Assembly: GCF_900104795.1 (NCBI RefSeq)
Contig: NZ_FNTG01000002.1
Location: 1,240,001-1,304,000 of the forward strand
Origin: Burkholderia sp. WP9
Lineage (GTDB): Bacteria > Pseudomonadota > Gammaproteobacteria > Burkholderiales > Burkholderiaceae
Reading direction: 5' to 3'
DNA length: 64,000 nucleotides
Made by a program: the position numbers and the translations under genes. Below are positions 1 to 11,453 of this stretch, piece after piece (position 1 is the first letter of the stretch; each line of letters begins with the position of its first letter). The notes beneath the pieces are model-generated. The model was not told the DNA's origin. It worked only from the letters and a program-made list of their open reading frames with translations, and did no database searches.

Positions 1-492
1 GCGCCGTTGCCGGGCGCCGGTATCGTGGTGTACTGCGTGGTTTCTATCCAGCGGCGCGTGGGCTGCGCCGCCGATTCGCGACGACCCGGCGGGCCATCGC
101 TCGAGAGAGAGAATAGGAAGGCAAAATCCGCGGTTCTGTCTTCTGACGGAACAAGAAGTTGGCTGGGGCGGGCTTCCGCGCCTGGCGTCACGCGCCAGCA
201 ACATAACGGATGCGATTCGCCGTCATTTGCTGCCGATGTAAAGCCGGCGCATAAGCGGGTCAGCCCCGTACACAGCAGGTTTCGCCGCCCACGTCACGAT
301 CTGCGGCCGATCACGCGCGCGGATCCGTCCCAGCACAGTTTCCGATCCGCGCGGACAAAGCACCGCGCTTTTTCTCTTCTTACCCTGTTCGTCAGGACGT
401 GACCGGAAATGCCGGCGTCTTCGCCCGGACACGGCGGCGGCATCGACGCCGCGACGGTCAGTTATCCCCTATCCATCACAAGGAGTCCCACC
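1..492. other. Leader region upstream of nitrile hydratase; no gene recognised
   Basis: I see no convincing gene here. Open frames exist on both strands, but their residue composition is Arg/Pro/Ser-rich, as expected from non-coding high-GC DNA. The far left could hold the tail of an upstream gene, but none is identifiable. The last 15 bases carry the ribosome binding site AAGGAG for the alpha subunit. An amidase, often next to nitrile hydratase, is not visible here. Confidence 0.5.
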
Positions 493-1092
493 ATGAGCGC
501 GAACCCATTCGCGGAAACAACCTCGACGCCCGGCGAACGTGCCCGGGCACTATTCCGGGTCATGAAGGAAAAGAACCTGATCCCGGACGGCTATATCGAG
601 GGCCTGACGGAACTGATGTCGACGACCTGGGATCCGGCCAACGGCGCGCGCATCGTCGCGCGTGCATGGGTTGATCCGACGTTTCGCGAATTACTGCTGA
701 AGGACGGCACGGCCGCGTGCGCGCAGTTCGGCTACACGGGCCCGCAGGGCGAATACATCGTCGCGCTCGAAGATACGCCGACGCTGAAGAACGTGATCGT
801 CTGCAGTCTGTGCTCATGCACGAACTGGCCGGTCCTGGGTCTGCCGCCCGAGTGGTACAAGGGCTTCGAATACCGCGCCCGGCTCGTTCGCGAAGGGCGC
901 ACCGTGCTGCACGAACTCGGCACCGATCTACCGGGCGACGTCGTGGTCAAGGTCTGGGACACCACGGCCGAAAGCCGCTATCTGGTGCTGCCGGTGCGCC
1001 CGCAAGGCAGCGAGCACATGAGCGAGGCCGAGTTGCAGACGCTTGTCACCAAGGACGTGCTGATCGGCATCGCACTGCCGCGCGTGAGCTGA
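493..1092 (+). CDS. nthA: Nitrile hydratase subunit alpha (Fe-type motif)
   Basis: Cytoplasmic enzyme subunit that hydrates nitriles to amides together with the beta subunit. The 199-residue product carries the metal-binding claw C-S-L-C-S-C-T at residues 104-110; Ser and Thr at the second and last positions are typical of non-haem iron nitrile hydratases, while cobalt enzymes usually have C-T-L-C-S-C-Y. The N-terminal helices and the NWPVLGLPP segment after the claw also fit the family, and the length is normal. The ATG at 493 is chosen over an in-frame ATG at 409 because AAGGAG lies 7-8 nt upstream and homologues start here. First gene of an alpha-beta-activator operon. The two outer claw cysteines would need oxidation for activity. 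Confidence 0.95.
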   Translation: MSANPFAETTSTPGERARALFRVMKEKNLIPDGYIEGLTELMSTTWDPANGARIVARAWVDPTFRELLLKDGTAACAQFGYTGPQGEYIVALEDTPTLKNVIVCSLCSCTNWPVLGLPPEWYKGFEYRARLVREGRTVLHELGTDLPGDVVVKVWDTTAESRYLVLPVRPQGSEHMSEAELQTLVTKDVLIGIALPRVS

Positions 1093-1136
1093 TTCGCGCC
1101 GGGCTCTCCCATCGACATTCATTTCGGAGTAAACAC

Positions 1137-1831
1137 ATGGACGGCTTTCACGACCTCGGCGGCTTTCAGGGCTTCGGCCGGGTTCCGCATTCGATCAACA
1201 GCCTCAGCTACAAGCCGGTTTTCAAGGAAGACTGGGAACATCTCGCGTACAGCCTGATGTTCGTCGGTGTCGATCAGCTGAAAAAATTCAGCGTCGACGA
1301 AGTGCGGCACGCGGTCGAGCGGATCGATGTGCGCCAGCACGTCGGCACGCGCTACTACGAGCGCTACGTGATCGCGACGGCGACGCTGCTCGTCGAAACC
1401 GGCGTGCTGACGCAAGACGAACTTGACCGCGCGCTCGGCTCGCGGTTCAGACTCGCGAATCCACCGCATTCGCCGGGGCGCGCCGCCCGCGCCGGCTCGA
1501 CACAGTTTGAAGTCGGCGACCACGTGATCGTCCGCGACGAATACGTGAGCGGACACGTCCGCGCGCCGGGCTACGTGCGCGGAAAAGAAGGTGTCGTGCT
1601 GCACCGGACAAGCGAATCGTGGCCGTTCCCGGACACGATCGGCCATGGCGATACTCAAGCCGTGCACCAGCCAACCTATCACGTCGAGTTTCGCGTGAAG
1701 GATCTGTGGGGCGATGCGGCGGACGACGGCTACGTGGTTGTCGATCTGTTCGAAGGTTATCTGGAGCGCGCGCCGGCACGCGCCGAGGCCGCCGTCGTGC
1801 GGGGCGGGAAACATGCCGATGGTGTGCCCGC

Positions 1832-1835
<4 letters not shown>
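1137..1835 (+). CDS. nthB: Nitrile hydratase subunit beta
   Basis: Partner of the alpha subunit; the alpha-beta interface forms the active site. The 232-residue protein begins MDGFHDLGGFQGFGRV, close to the usual MDGIHD(T/L)GG start of this family, and the C-terminal half (from about residue 120, QFEVGDHVIVRDEY onward) is the SH3-like barrel with the VKDLWG and DLFEGYLE segments typical of beta subunits. It starts 44 nt after alpha with GGAGT upstream, and its TGA overlaps the ATG of the activator gene (ATGA), indicating translational coupling. Order alpha-beta-activator is the one usual for Fe-type enzymes. Confidence 0.95.
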
Positions 1836-3079
<1,244 letters not shown>

Positions 3080-3205
3080 CGTTTGGCAACACCGGCCCTT
3101 CACGCGGCGCCGCCCTTTCGCGATCCGTACCGATACGAGGACATGTTTCGCACAGTACTTGAACACGCCGAGAAGCAAAAGCGGCTGCGGGCAAAGGGAA
3201 GCTGA
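3080..3205 (+). other. In-frame open extension after the activator stop codon
   Basis: The frame of the activator continues past its TGA for 41 sense codons to a TGA at 3203-3205. The hypothetical extension contains a charged, helix-like segment (DPYRYEDMFR, then TVLEHAEKQKRLRAKG) that looks more protein-like than typical intergenic DNA. It could be a separate small ORF starting at TTG 3083 or ATG 3131, a C-terminus lost by a nonsense mutation, or chance. No SD is obvious. Confidence 0.3.
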
Positions 3206-3316
3206 GTGGGAAACTGAGTGAGCAGCGGACCTGGCGCGTCTTCACCGTAAATTGGCGACAGTCACGCTAAAAAGCGACATGCCAATCGCCAATCCGTTGC
3301 TATTCTCGGCCGGCGA

Positions 3317-4504
3317 TCACGCCAGCTCGACAGCCAGCGCGGTGGCCTCACCTCCGCCGATGCAGAGTGACGCGACGCCCCGCTTCGCGCCATGCTTTTT
3401 GAGCGCTGCGAGCAGCGTCACGATGATCCGTGCGCCCGATGCGCCAATCGGGTGACCTAAGGCACACGCGCCGCCATGAACATTGACCTTCTCGTGCGGC
3501 AAGCCGAGATCACGCATGGCGATCATCGTCACCACGGCGAATGCTTCGTTGATCTCCCACAGGTCGACCTGATCCGGCCTCCAGTCAAGCTTTTCCAGCA
3601 ATCCCTTGATTGCTCCAACCGGCGCGGTGGTAAAGAGAGACGGCAGCTGAGCAAAGGTGTTATGCGCCCGAATCGTGGCGATGGGACTCAAGCCGCGTTT
3701 CTCGGCTTCCGAGCGACGCATCATCACCAACGCAGCGGCGCCGTCCGATATCGAAGACGAATTGGCCGCCGTCACCGTACCGCCGTCCCGGAAGGCCGGC
3801 TTCAAGTTCGGTATCTTGTCCGGCTGGGCCTTGCCGGGTTGTTCGTCGACGGCAACCACGGTATCGCCCTTGCGCCCTTTCAGCACGACAGGTGCGATCT
3901 CATGGACGAAGCTGCCGTCGGTACTGGCCTTCAATGCCCGCGCCAGCGAGGTCGTGGCAAACGCGTCTTGCTCCTCACGGGTGAACTGATAGGTCTGCGC
4001 GCTATCCTCGGCAAATGTACCCATCAGACGGCCCCGATCATAGGCATCCTCCAATCCGTCCAGGAACATATGATCGATGAGCTTGCCATGACCCATGCGA
4101 TATCCGCTACGCGCTTTGTCCAACAAGTACGGGGCATTGGACATGCTTTCCATGCCGCCCGCCACCATCACACGGTTAGTCCCGGCCAGCAGCAGATCGT
4201 GTGCGAACATCGCCGCCTTCATGCCCGAGCCGCACATCTTGTTGACAGTTGTGCATCCCGCCGAATCGGGAATGCCAGCGCCGCGCGAAGCCTGGCGCGC
4301 CGGCGCCTGGCCGAGGCCGGCCGGCAGCACGCAACCCATAATCACTTCCTCGACCTGATCAGCCGCGAGGCCGGCACGCTCGATTGCGGCGCGAATGGCG
4401 ACAGCGCCGAGTTCCGGCGAACTGAGCGATGCGAAATCTCCTTGCAGCGCGGCCATCGGCGTGCGCGCAGCTCCAACTATCACGACAGGATCTTGTGTAG
4501 ACAT
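3317..4504 (-). CDS. Acetyl-CoA acetyltransferase (thiolase)
   Basis: Cytoplasmic thiolase of 395 residues: cleaves 3-ketoacyl-CoA (most likely acetoacetyl-CoA or a 2-methyl derivative) with CoA, or condenses acyl-CoAs. Acyl-accepting Cys91 sits in NKMCGSGMKA, His351 in GGACALGHPIGASG, and the second catalytic Cys381 in SLCIGGGEA; all three are intact and the length is that of biosynthetic/degradative type II thiolases. Last gene of a minus-strand operon (ligase, dehydrogenase, thiolase) and 45 nt downstream of the dehydrogenase. The context favours a degradative role. It faces the nitrile hydratase operon convergently, and I see no strong hairpin between them. Confidence 0.92.
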   Translation of the reverse strand: MSTQDPVVIVGAARTPMAALQGDFASLSSPELGAVAIRAAIERAGLAADQVEEVIMGCVLPAGLGQAPARQASRGAGIPDSAGCTTVNKMCGSGMKAAMFAHDLLLAGTNRVMVAGGMESMSNAPYLLDKARSGYRMGHGKLIDHMFLDGLEDAYDRGRLMGTFAEDSAQTYQFTREEQDAFATTSLARALKASTDGSFVHEIAPVVLKGRKGDTVVAVDEQPGKAQPDKIPNLKPAFRDGGTVTAANSSSISDGAAALVMMRRSEAEKRGLSPIATIRAHNTFAQLPSLFTTAPVGAIKGLLEKLDWRPDQVDLWEINEAFAVVTMIAMRDLGLPHEKVNVHGGACALGHPIGASGARIIVTLLAALKKHGAKRGVASLCIGGGEATALAVELA

Positions 4505-4549
4505 TGCTTCTCCGTAAGTGCTCGAGTTCGAGTGCCGGTAGCAACTTCA

Positions 4550-5317
4550 TCAACGCGGCGCCAGCCGCAGAGCGCCGTCCAGACGGATGACTTCGCCGTT
4601 CAGCATGGTGTTTTCGCAAATGTGCATGACGAGCGCGGCGTACTCGGATGGGCGGCCCAGCCGCGCAGGGAACGGCACGCTTTGCCCGAGGGAATCCTGA
4701 ACCGCTTGCGGCATGGCCGTCAGCATGGGCGTCTCGAAGATACCCGGCGCGACGGTGACGACCCGCACCCCGTGCCTGGCGAGTTCGCGCGCAACCGGCA
4801 AGGTCAGGCCAACCACGCCGGCTTTGGAGGCGGCGTAGGCTGCCTGGCCGATCTGTCCGTCGAATGCAGCGATAGAAGCCGTATTGACGAGGACGCCCCG
4901 TTCGCCGTCGGGCCCAGGCGCTTCTTTCACGATGGCCGCGGCGGCGAGGCGGATCATATTGAAGGTCCCAACCAGGTTGATTCCAATCGCCTTGACGAAG
5001 CTGTCGAGGCGGTGCGGTCCCTCCCTGCCAAGCACTTTTTCGCCGGGTGCCACGCCCGCGCAATTGATCAAGCCGTGAAGATGTCCGAAACTTTCAAGCG
5101 CTGCGTCGACTGCGGCCTGGCCGTCGGCCTCGCTGGTGACATCGGTGGTGATGAAGCGAGCCTGGGCGCCCAATTCCGACGCGACGCGCTCTCCGGCCGC
5201 CTTGTTGATATCCGCGCAGACAACATAAGCGCCGCTGGTCACGAGCTGGCAAGCCACGGCAGCGCCCAGACCGGACCCTGCGCCAGTCACCAGAAAAACA
5301 TGGTCCTTAACCTGCAT
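4550..5317 (-). CDS. SDR-family 3-hydroxyacyl-CoA dehydrogenase (HSD10-like)
   Basis: Predicted NAD-dependent oxidation of a 3-hydroxyacyl-CoA (possibly 3-hydroxy-2-methylbutyryl-CoA or 3-hydroxybutyryl-CoA). The 255-residue protein has the nucleotide motif TGAGSGLG at 11-18, the NxAG segment ([14 protein letters not shown]), catalytic Ser148 and the Y161-x3-K165 pair. The pattern with [13 protein letters not shown] and [12 protein letters not shown] is characteristic of type II 3-hydroxyacyl-CoA dehydrogenases. ATG at 5317 begins at the glycine motif as usual; longer in-frame extensions run into the upstream gene. It lies 52 nt after the ligase and 45 nt before the thiolase, so the three are probably co-transcribed. 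Confidence 0.9.
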   Translation of the reverse strand: MQVKDHVFLVTGAGSGLGAAVACQLVTSGAYVVCADINKAAGERVASELGAQARFITTDVTSEADGQAAVDAALESFGHLHGLINCAGVAPGEKVLGREGPHRLDSFVKAIGINLVGTFNMIRLAAAAIVKEAPGPDGERGVLVNTASIAAFDGQIGQAAYAASKAGVVGLTLPVARELARHGVRVVTVAPGIFETPMLTAMPQAVQDSLGQSVPFPARLGRPSEYAALVMHICENTMLNGEVIRLDGALRLAPR

Positions 5318-5369
5318 ATTCCACTTCCGTATTCTCAAAGCATTGATCGAACCCGCACGGCGTAACAAC

Positions 5370-7058
5370 TCACTCCGCGGTCTTTCCGGCGGCTTGAGCC
5401 CTTTCGTTATTGCGGAGAATGAAGCGCTGGATCTTGCCGCTGGGTGTCTTGGGCAATTGCTCCACAAACGAAATCTCACGCGGATAAGCATGCGCCGACA
5501 GCCGTCGTTTGACGTGCTGGCACAATTCGTCCGCGAGGGAGTCGGACGGCTCGATGTCGGCTCTCAGCACCACGAAGGCCTTGACGATCTCCGTGCGTTC
5601 CGGGTCCGGCTTGCCGATCACCGCTGTCTCCACCACCGCCGGGTGCTCTATCAACGCGCTCTCGACATCGAACGGACCGATTCGGTAGCCAGACGACGTG
5701 ATGACGTCGTCATTGCGTCCAACGAAGCTGATATGTCCATCAGCTTCCAGTTCGACTGTATCGCCCGTCCGGTAGTACCCGCCTTCAATCGCGGGGGTCG
5801 GCTGATTCAGGTAGCCGGTAAACCACATAAGCGGCGAGCGCGCGATATCCAACGCAAGAGTGCCCGGCACGTTGGGCGGAAGCTCGCGGCCTTCGTCGTC
5901 GAGCACCACAACGTGATGACCGAGCAACGGCAAGCCGGTCGACCCCGGATGGACGGTATGGTGCAGACCGTGATGGTTGCTCACCACTATGCCCAGTTCA
6001 GTCTGGCCGTAATGATCGTATATCGGCGCTGCGAGATGTTCGTCGAACCAGCGGATCACTTCCGGGTTCAGCGGCTCACCCGCGCTGCTCACTGCGCGCA
6101 GGGTTCCTTTCACGGCGGCTGCGGCCGCCTCGCCTGCCGCGATGAGCAGACGGTAGGCAGTGGGTGCGCCGGCAAGATTCGTTATTTCGTGATTCTTGAT
6201 GATCCGATAGGTGCTTTCAGCGGAAAAAGGACCGTCGTAAAGCGTGGTGGCATGCCCCAACAGCAATGGTCCGGTCACCGCGTAGTAAAGGCCGTAGGCC
6301 CAACCCGGATCGGCAATATTCCAGAATTTGTCGCCCGGCCGCAGGTCGACTGCATCGCGCATGTAGACATAGAACGCGAGCAACGCCCGCAGTGGCACCG
6401 GCACGCACTTGGGCAAGCCGGTGGTGCCCGAGGTCGACATCATCATGAACAGGTCCGTGCCGCGCCGCATGACCGGTTCGAAATCTTTGCACTGGCGCGC
6501 CAGTTCCGCATGGAAATCGGCGTCGCCCGGCCGCACAGTCTCGTTGCCGTCCAGACGAGTCACGACGGCGGCCGCAGGCGCGTCGGCGACTTCATCCAGT
6601 TTTAGCCGGTTGTGTGGATCGGTAACGACCAGCCTGGCCCCACTCATCCGCAATCGATGTTCAATGGCCTTGGGCCCGAATGCGGTGAAGAGCGGTTGAT
6701 AGACAGCACCGGCCCGCCACGTTCCCAGGATCGTGATCACCAACGCAGGGGTGCGAGGCAGCAACCCCGCGACCACGTCACCGGCGCCTATGCCGCGAGA
6801 GGTCAGGAAGCCGGCGAACCGGGCTGAGTGTTCCCGCAGTTGCTCAAACGTATAGGTCGCACGGCGGCCATCTTCGCTTTCCCATTCCAACGCTATGCGC
6901 CCAGGCGCGACGTGCCGGTCGCAGCATTCAATGCAGGCGTTGATTCCGTCCTCCAGACTCCCTTCCAGTGCAGCCGCCATGTCTTCGACCCGAAAGCCTT
7001 CTCGTGCGTCAGCGTATGCGGTCAGGCTTTCGCTCCATCCGTCTTTGCAATCACTCAT
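5370..7058 (-). CDS. AMP-forming acyl-CoA synthetase
   Basis: Activates a carboxylic acid to its CoA thioester via an acyl-adenylate. The 562-residue product has the P-loop TSGTTGLPK at 209-217, the YDHYGQTE core motif, the YRTGDTVE and [16 protein letters not shown] hinge region, and the C-terminal catalytic Lys near 542 in KTPSGKIQR. It resembles acetyl-/medium-chain acyl-CoA synthetases rather than long-chain ligases. ATG 7058 is preferred because GAAGGAG lies just upstream; a longer start at 7118 is possible. First gene of the ligase-dehydrogenase-thiolase operon. Absence of an acyl-CoA dehydrogenase and enoyl-CoA hydratase suggests the substrate is already 3-hydroxylated. Confidence 0.92.
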   Translation of the reverse strand: MSDCKDGWSESLTAYADAREGFRVEDMAAALEGSLEDGINACIECCDRHVAPGRIALEWESEDGRRATYTFEQLREHSARFAGFLTSRGIGAGDVVAGLLPRTPALVITILGTWRAGAVYQPLFTAFGPKAIEHRLRMSGARLVVTDPHNRLKLDEVADAPAAAVVTRLDGNETVRPGDADFHAELARQCKDFEPVMRRGTDLFMMMSTSGTTGLPKCVPVPLRALLAFYVYMRDAVDLRPGDKFWNIADPGWAYGLYYAVTGPLLLGHATTLYDGPFSAESTYRIIKNHEITNLAGAPTAYRLLIAAGEAAAAAVKGTLRAVSSAGEPLNPEVIRWFDEHLAAPIYDHYGQTELGIVVSNHHGLHHTVHPGSTGLPLLGHHVVVLDDEGRELPPNVPGTLALDIARSPLMWFTGYLNQPTPAIEGGYYRTGDTVELEADGHISFVGRNDDVITSSGYRIGPFDVESALIEHPAVVETAVIGKPDPERTEIVKAFVVLRADIEPSDSLADELCQHVKRRLSAHAYPREISFVEQLPKTPSGKIQRFILRNNERAQAAGKTAE

Positions 7059-7210
7059 ACCGTCTCCTTCATACCCTCTTTCGAATTTTTGGGCGTCACG
7101 CCTAGCCTTCAAATCCACTATACAGCGGCAAGATATGGCAATCTATGACCAAAGAGGCCGAGTTTTTCGGCCGATATTGCCATGTGACCCAAACACGAAA
7201 TAAGGACGGC

Positions 7211-8206
7211 ATGAAACTGCGCACCATCTCAGCGTCGTTTGTCCACGAGGCACTGGAATGCGCACGTAGCTACGGGACGCCCACCGAACCGTTGCTAGCC
7301 GCGGCTGGCCTGCCACCTTCGGTGCAGGAGCCCGTGTCAGCCGAACACTACGGTGCCCTCTGGTTAGCCATTGCGCGGGCGATGGACGACGAGTTTTTCG
7401 GATTGGGCGAGCGCCCAATGCGGGTCGGCAGCTTCACGCTGCTGTGTCATTGCGTGCTGCACGCCGGCACGCTGCAGCAGGCGCTGCAGCGTGCGTTGCG
7501 CTTTCTTCGCGTGGTACTGGACGATCCGTTCGGCAAGCTGGTGACGGCAGATGGTCTTGCGCAAATTGTTCTGACCGATTGCGGTGCGGCACGTTCGGCT
7601 TTCGCCTATCGAACCTACTGGATCATTCTGCACGGCATAGCGTGTTGGCTGGTTGGGCGCCGGATCCCGTTACGTCTGGTCGATTTCCGTTGTGCCGAAC
7701 CGGGTCGTAGCGCTGACTATCGCGTATTTTTCGGCGCACCTGTCCGGTTCGATCAACCAGTGAGTCGCCTCACCTTCGACACGGCTTTTCTTAAACTGCC
7801 GACTATCCGGAACGAGCGCGCGTTGAAGCAGTTTCTGCGCGGTGCGCCGGCCAACATCCTCGTGCGGTATCGTTATGACGCGGGTCTTGTCGCCGACGTT
7901 CGCGGGCGTCTGCAGCAGCTATCGCCCGCCGCATGGCCAAACTTCGAGGAAATGGCGCGGCAAGTGCGCTTACCGGAATCCACGTTGCGTCACCGCTTGC
8001 AGCAGCAGGGGCAAACGTACACCTCGATCAAAGATGAGATCCGCCGGAGTCTCGCGATCGACTGGCTGGTGCATAGCACGCGAAGCGTCAGCGAAGTAGC
8101 CAGCGAACTCGGCTTTACCGAGCCAAGCGCGTTCCATCGCGCCTTTAAAAAATGGACGTCCAGAAGTCCGGGGGCGTACAGGCGTGATGCCGGTCGTGCG
8201 TCATGA
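7211..8206 (+). CDS. AraC-family transcriptional regulator
   Basis: The 331-residue product has an N-terminal arabinose-binding-type domain of the OruR/ArgR-like AraC subgroup (PTEPLLAAAGLPP and the FTLLCHCVLHAGTLQQALQRALRF region, residues 20-110) and a C-terminal pair of helix-turn-helices (about 235-330; SVSEVASELGFTEPSAFHRAFKKWTSRSPGAYRR). The start is ATG 7211 with AAGGA 5 nt upstream; an in-frame start at 7145 exists. It is transcribed divergently from the ligase-dehydrogenase-thiolase operon across 152 nt, so it is probably that operon's activator. Confidence 0.88.
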   Translation: MKLRTISASFVHEALECARSYGTPTEPLLAAAGLPPSVQEPVSAEHYGALWLAIARAMDDEFFGLGERPMRVGSFTLLCHCVLHAGTLQQALQRALRFLRVVLDDPFGKLVTADGLAQIVLTDCGAARSAFAYRTYWIILHGIACWLVGRRIPLRLVDFRCAEPGRSADYRVFFGAPVRFDQPVSRLTFDTAFLKLPTIRNERALKQFLRGAPANILVRYRYDAGLVADVRGRLQQLSPAAWPNFEEMARQVRLPESTLRHRLQQQGQTYTSIKDEIRRSLAIDWLVHSTRSVSEVASELGFTEPSAFHRAFKKWTSRSPGAYRRDAGRAS

Positions 8207-8240
8207 CCTCGACTGACAAGGGTCCGTAGGCGCTAGGCCG

Positions 8241-8339
8241 TCACAGCATCGGCTTGGCCGCGAGCGGGCCGATGTTGCCGAGGCTAAGCACGGCCGTGCC
8301 GTTCGTCACGACGCCTACGAGGTTGGCGCGCGAGGTGTA
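8241..8339 (-). pseudogene. Malic enzyme fragment (N-terminal catalytic segment relic)
   Basis: On the minus strand a 32-codon open stretch encodes a near-consensus malic enzyme segment: [11 protein letters not shown] followed by [19 protein letters not shown], then TGA. In intact malic enzymes the YTSRGN and NGTAVLGLGNIG blocks lie around residues 50-80 of about 760. No upstream or downstream malic enzyme sequence is recognisable on either side, so this is a small relic. It occupies the 309-base gap between the AraC gene and pobA; the rest of that gap shows no gene. Confidence 0.75.
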
Positions 8340-8515
8340 CTGCTACGCAAGATGTCCATCACGCAGGGCGTGGATGCCGGCGGCGAGAATCTAAACGTGC
8401 AGCAGAAATTCGTCTGCCGAAAAGACGGATGCGGGATCTCGGCATGCCATGCGCCGGACCCTGAGATACATCTTCACGGCCGGCGAGTGCGAATCAAGCG
8501 AACATCACTGCTGCT

Positions 8516-9880
<1,365 letters not shown>

Positions 9881-10753
9881 ATGAAGCATCCGGCGCAGCA
9901 CGACATCCCCGTCTTCAATTTATACGGCGAAGGGCCTGACTGGAGCACGCTCGATTTGCTGCACTGCGAGTCGATACCCGAGCGAAGCAGTTTGCACGAC
10001 TGGGAAATCCGGCAGCACCGGCACGCGGACCTCGCGCAAATCCTGTACGTTCAGAAAGGTGTGGCACAGCTCGACATTGAGGGCGAGAGGACAACGATAG
10101 ACACGCCATCGGTCCAGGTCGTCCCGCCGATGTGCGTGCATGGCTTCCATTTCTCTCCGGAAGTCGACGGATACGTGGTTACTATCGCCGCGCCGCTGAT
10201 GAACTGGCTTCAGCAGCAGATCGATGCGCCGCGCCGCGTGCTTGAGCGCCCCGGCTGTTATTCGGTCGGCAACGACCTGCCTTACATGAACACGCTATGC
10301 GACCGGTTGAATCAGGAATACAGCCTTCCCGCGCCCTCAAGGGACCTGATGCTCCGGTCTCTCGTGAGCGCGCTCGTCGTATGGGTCAGTCGTCAGGATC
10401 AACAAGGCGAGGAAAGGGGCGAACCTCAGGATCGTGGCCAAGCCTATGTGAGGGCATTCTCCGCCCTGATCGAAAAACATTACCGCGAACATTTTCCAAT
10501 CAGCCGCTACGCCGAACGCCTGGGCGTGACGCCGGTGCATCTGAATATGGTATGTCAGCGAATAGCCGGCAAAAGCGCGCTCGCCCTCGTCCATCAGCGA
10601 TTGCTGCTAGAGGCCAAGCGCAGTCTCACCTACACCGCACTCAATATCAATCAGGTATCCGATTTTTTGGGCTTTACGGAGCCCGCGTATTTCACACGGT
10701 TCTTCAAGCGATTCACTGGCGTGACGCCAAACGCTTTTCGCAAGCGAAAATGA
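9881..10753 (+). CDS. pobR: PobR-type AraC-family activator of pobA
   Basis: Regulator of 290 residues with an N-terminal cupin-like effector domain (residues 15-110, including [18 protein letters not shown] and the [18 protein letters not shown] segment) and a C-terminal AraC DNA-binding domain (about 190-290; [26 protein letters not shown] then [23 protein letters not shown]). The effector is presumably 4-hydroxybenzoate, by position and by the PobR family. It is transcribed away from pobA, and the palindrome at 9831-9853 lies directly upstream, consistent with activation of pobA and autoregulation. Two helix-turn-helix motifs are intact. Confidence 0.9.
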   Translation: MKHPAQHDIPVFNLYGEGPDWSTLDLLHCESIPERSSLHDWEIRQHRHADLAQILYVQKGVAQLDIEGERTTIDTPSVQVVPPMCVHGFHFSPEVDGYVVTIAAPLMNWLQQQIDAPRRVLERPGCYSVGNDLPYMNTLCDRLNQEYSLPAPSRDLMLRSLVSALVVWVSRQDQQGEERGEPQDRGQAYVRAFSALIEKHYREHFPISRYAERLGVTPVHLNMVCQRIAGKSALALVHQRLLLEAKRSLTYTALNINQVSDFLGFTEPAYFTRFFKRFTGVTPNAFRKRK

Positions 10754-10849
10754 TTTCACTGTTGCCAGCATCCGGCTGCTGCACGGCAGGAAATGAACCA
10801 ACGTCATCCAAGCGCCTCCGAAAGCGTCCTGACCCTTGTCTGCACCCGA

Positions 10850-11058
10850 CGTAATTTCTACGTTTGCCCCCTGTGGCATGATCCTCGGCCGTCCACCTTC
10901 TATTCCGCTTCGTACATCTGGTCGAACAGTCGATCCATCTTCGCGAGCGCTTCATTCGCCATCACGCGGATCGAACGTAGTGGATGCGACTTCGGGACGA
11001 AGTCGTCCAGCTTGCGCAGTAAAAACAGACTCTCGGTCAACGTATCGCCGCCGCGCAT
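10850..11058 (-). pseudogene. IS5/IS1182-like transposase N-terminal remnant
   Basis: The minus strand from ATG 11058 encodes the conserved start of this transposase group: MRGGDTLTESLFLLRKLDDF, then VPKSHPLRSIRVMANEALAKM and DRLFDQMYEAE. There the frame stops; restoring a single A would give EGGRPRIMP, matching the family's GGRPSI(A/P)PE block, after which similarity fades. The catalytic domain is missing. The remainder of the 700-base gap between pobR and the diguanylate cyclase holds only another possible relic at 11206-11409. Confidence 0.7.
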
Positions 11059-11205
11059 ATTCTCGATCGGGCAAGTGATAGGCCATCTACCAAGCCTCGA
11101 TAGCTCTGCGCGACGACGTGTTTCAGCGATACTTCAGCAACCTCCGGCAAGCAAAGACGCTGATGAAGCCGCACATCTTTATGGGGCCGCGCCAAAGCCG
11201 GGGCT

Positions 11206-11409
11206 CTATGCCGGGATATGGCACGCGTGATCGTTGACCGCGAGCGCCGGATAGCTGTCCCCGCCGTTGCGATAGCGCAGGTCCGACAGATCGAGCCGTC
11301 GCTGGTTCGCGAATGCATTGCGCTCTAGCGCTGCGATCTGCTGGTCGTACAGCAGGCAATCTGCGAGCAAGCCATGGGGAAGAATGAATAGAAATTCAGC
11401 GAATCTCAT
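11206..11409 (-). pseudogene. Possible RND outer-membrane-factor (NodT/OprM-type) C-terminal relic
   Basis: A short minus-strand frame encodes ERNAFANQRRLDLSDLRYRN and GGDSYPALAV. This resembles the C-terminal repeat of tripartite-efflux outer membrane factors, where R(L/Y)ELAxLRYxNGxxSYLxVL is typical. The following NDHACHIPA and stop do not fit, and nothing else of the gene is visible. The match is by eye over about 35 residues, so it is tentative. Confidence 0.35.
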
Positions 11410-11453
11410 GCAGGTCCGTCAGCTCGCTCATTCGCGCTCCCGCCTCGTGCATC

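Noticed and set aside
3476..5365. A 629-codon open frame on the plus strand
   Set aside because: It lies exactly opposite the thiolase and dehydrogenase genes, whose catalytic motifs are intact. Its product is rich in Arg, His and Gly with no domain, as expected from the antisense of high-GC genes.
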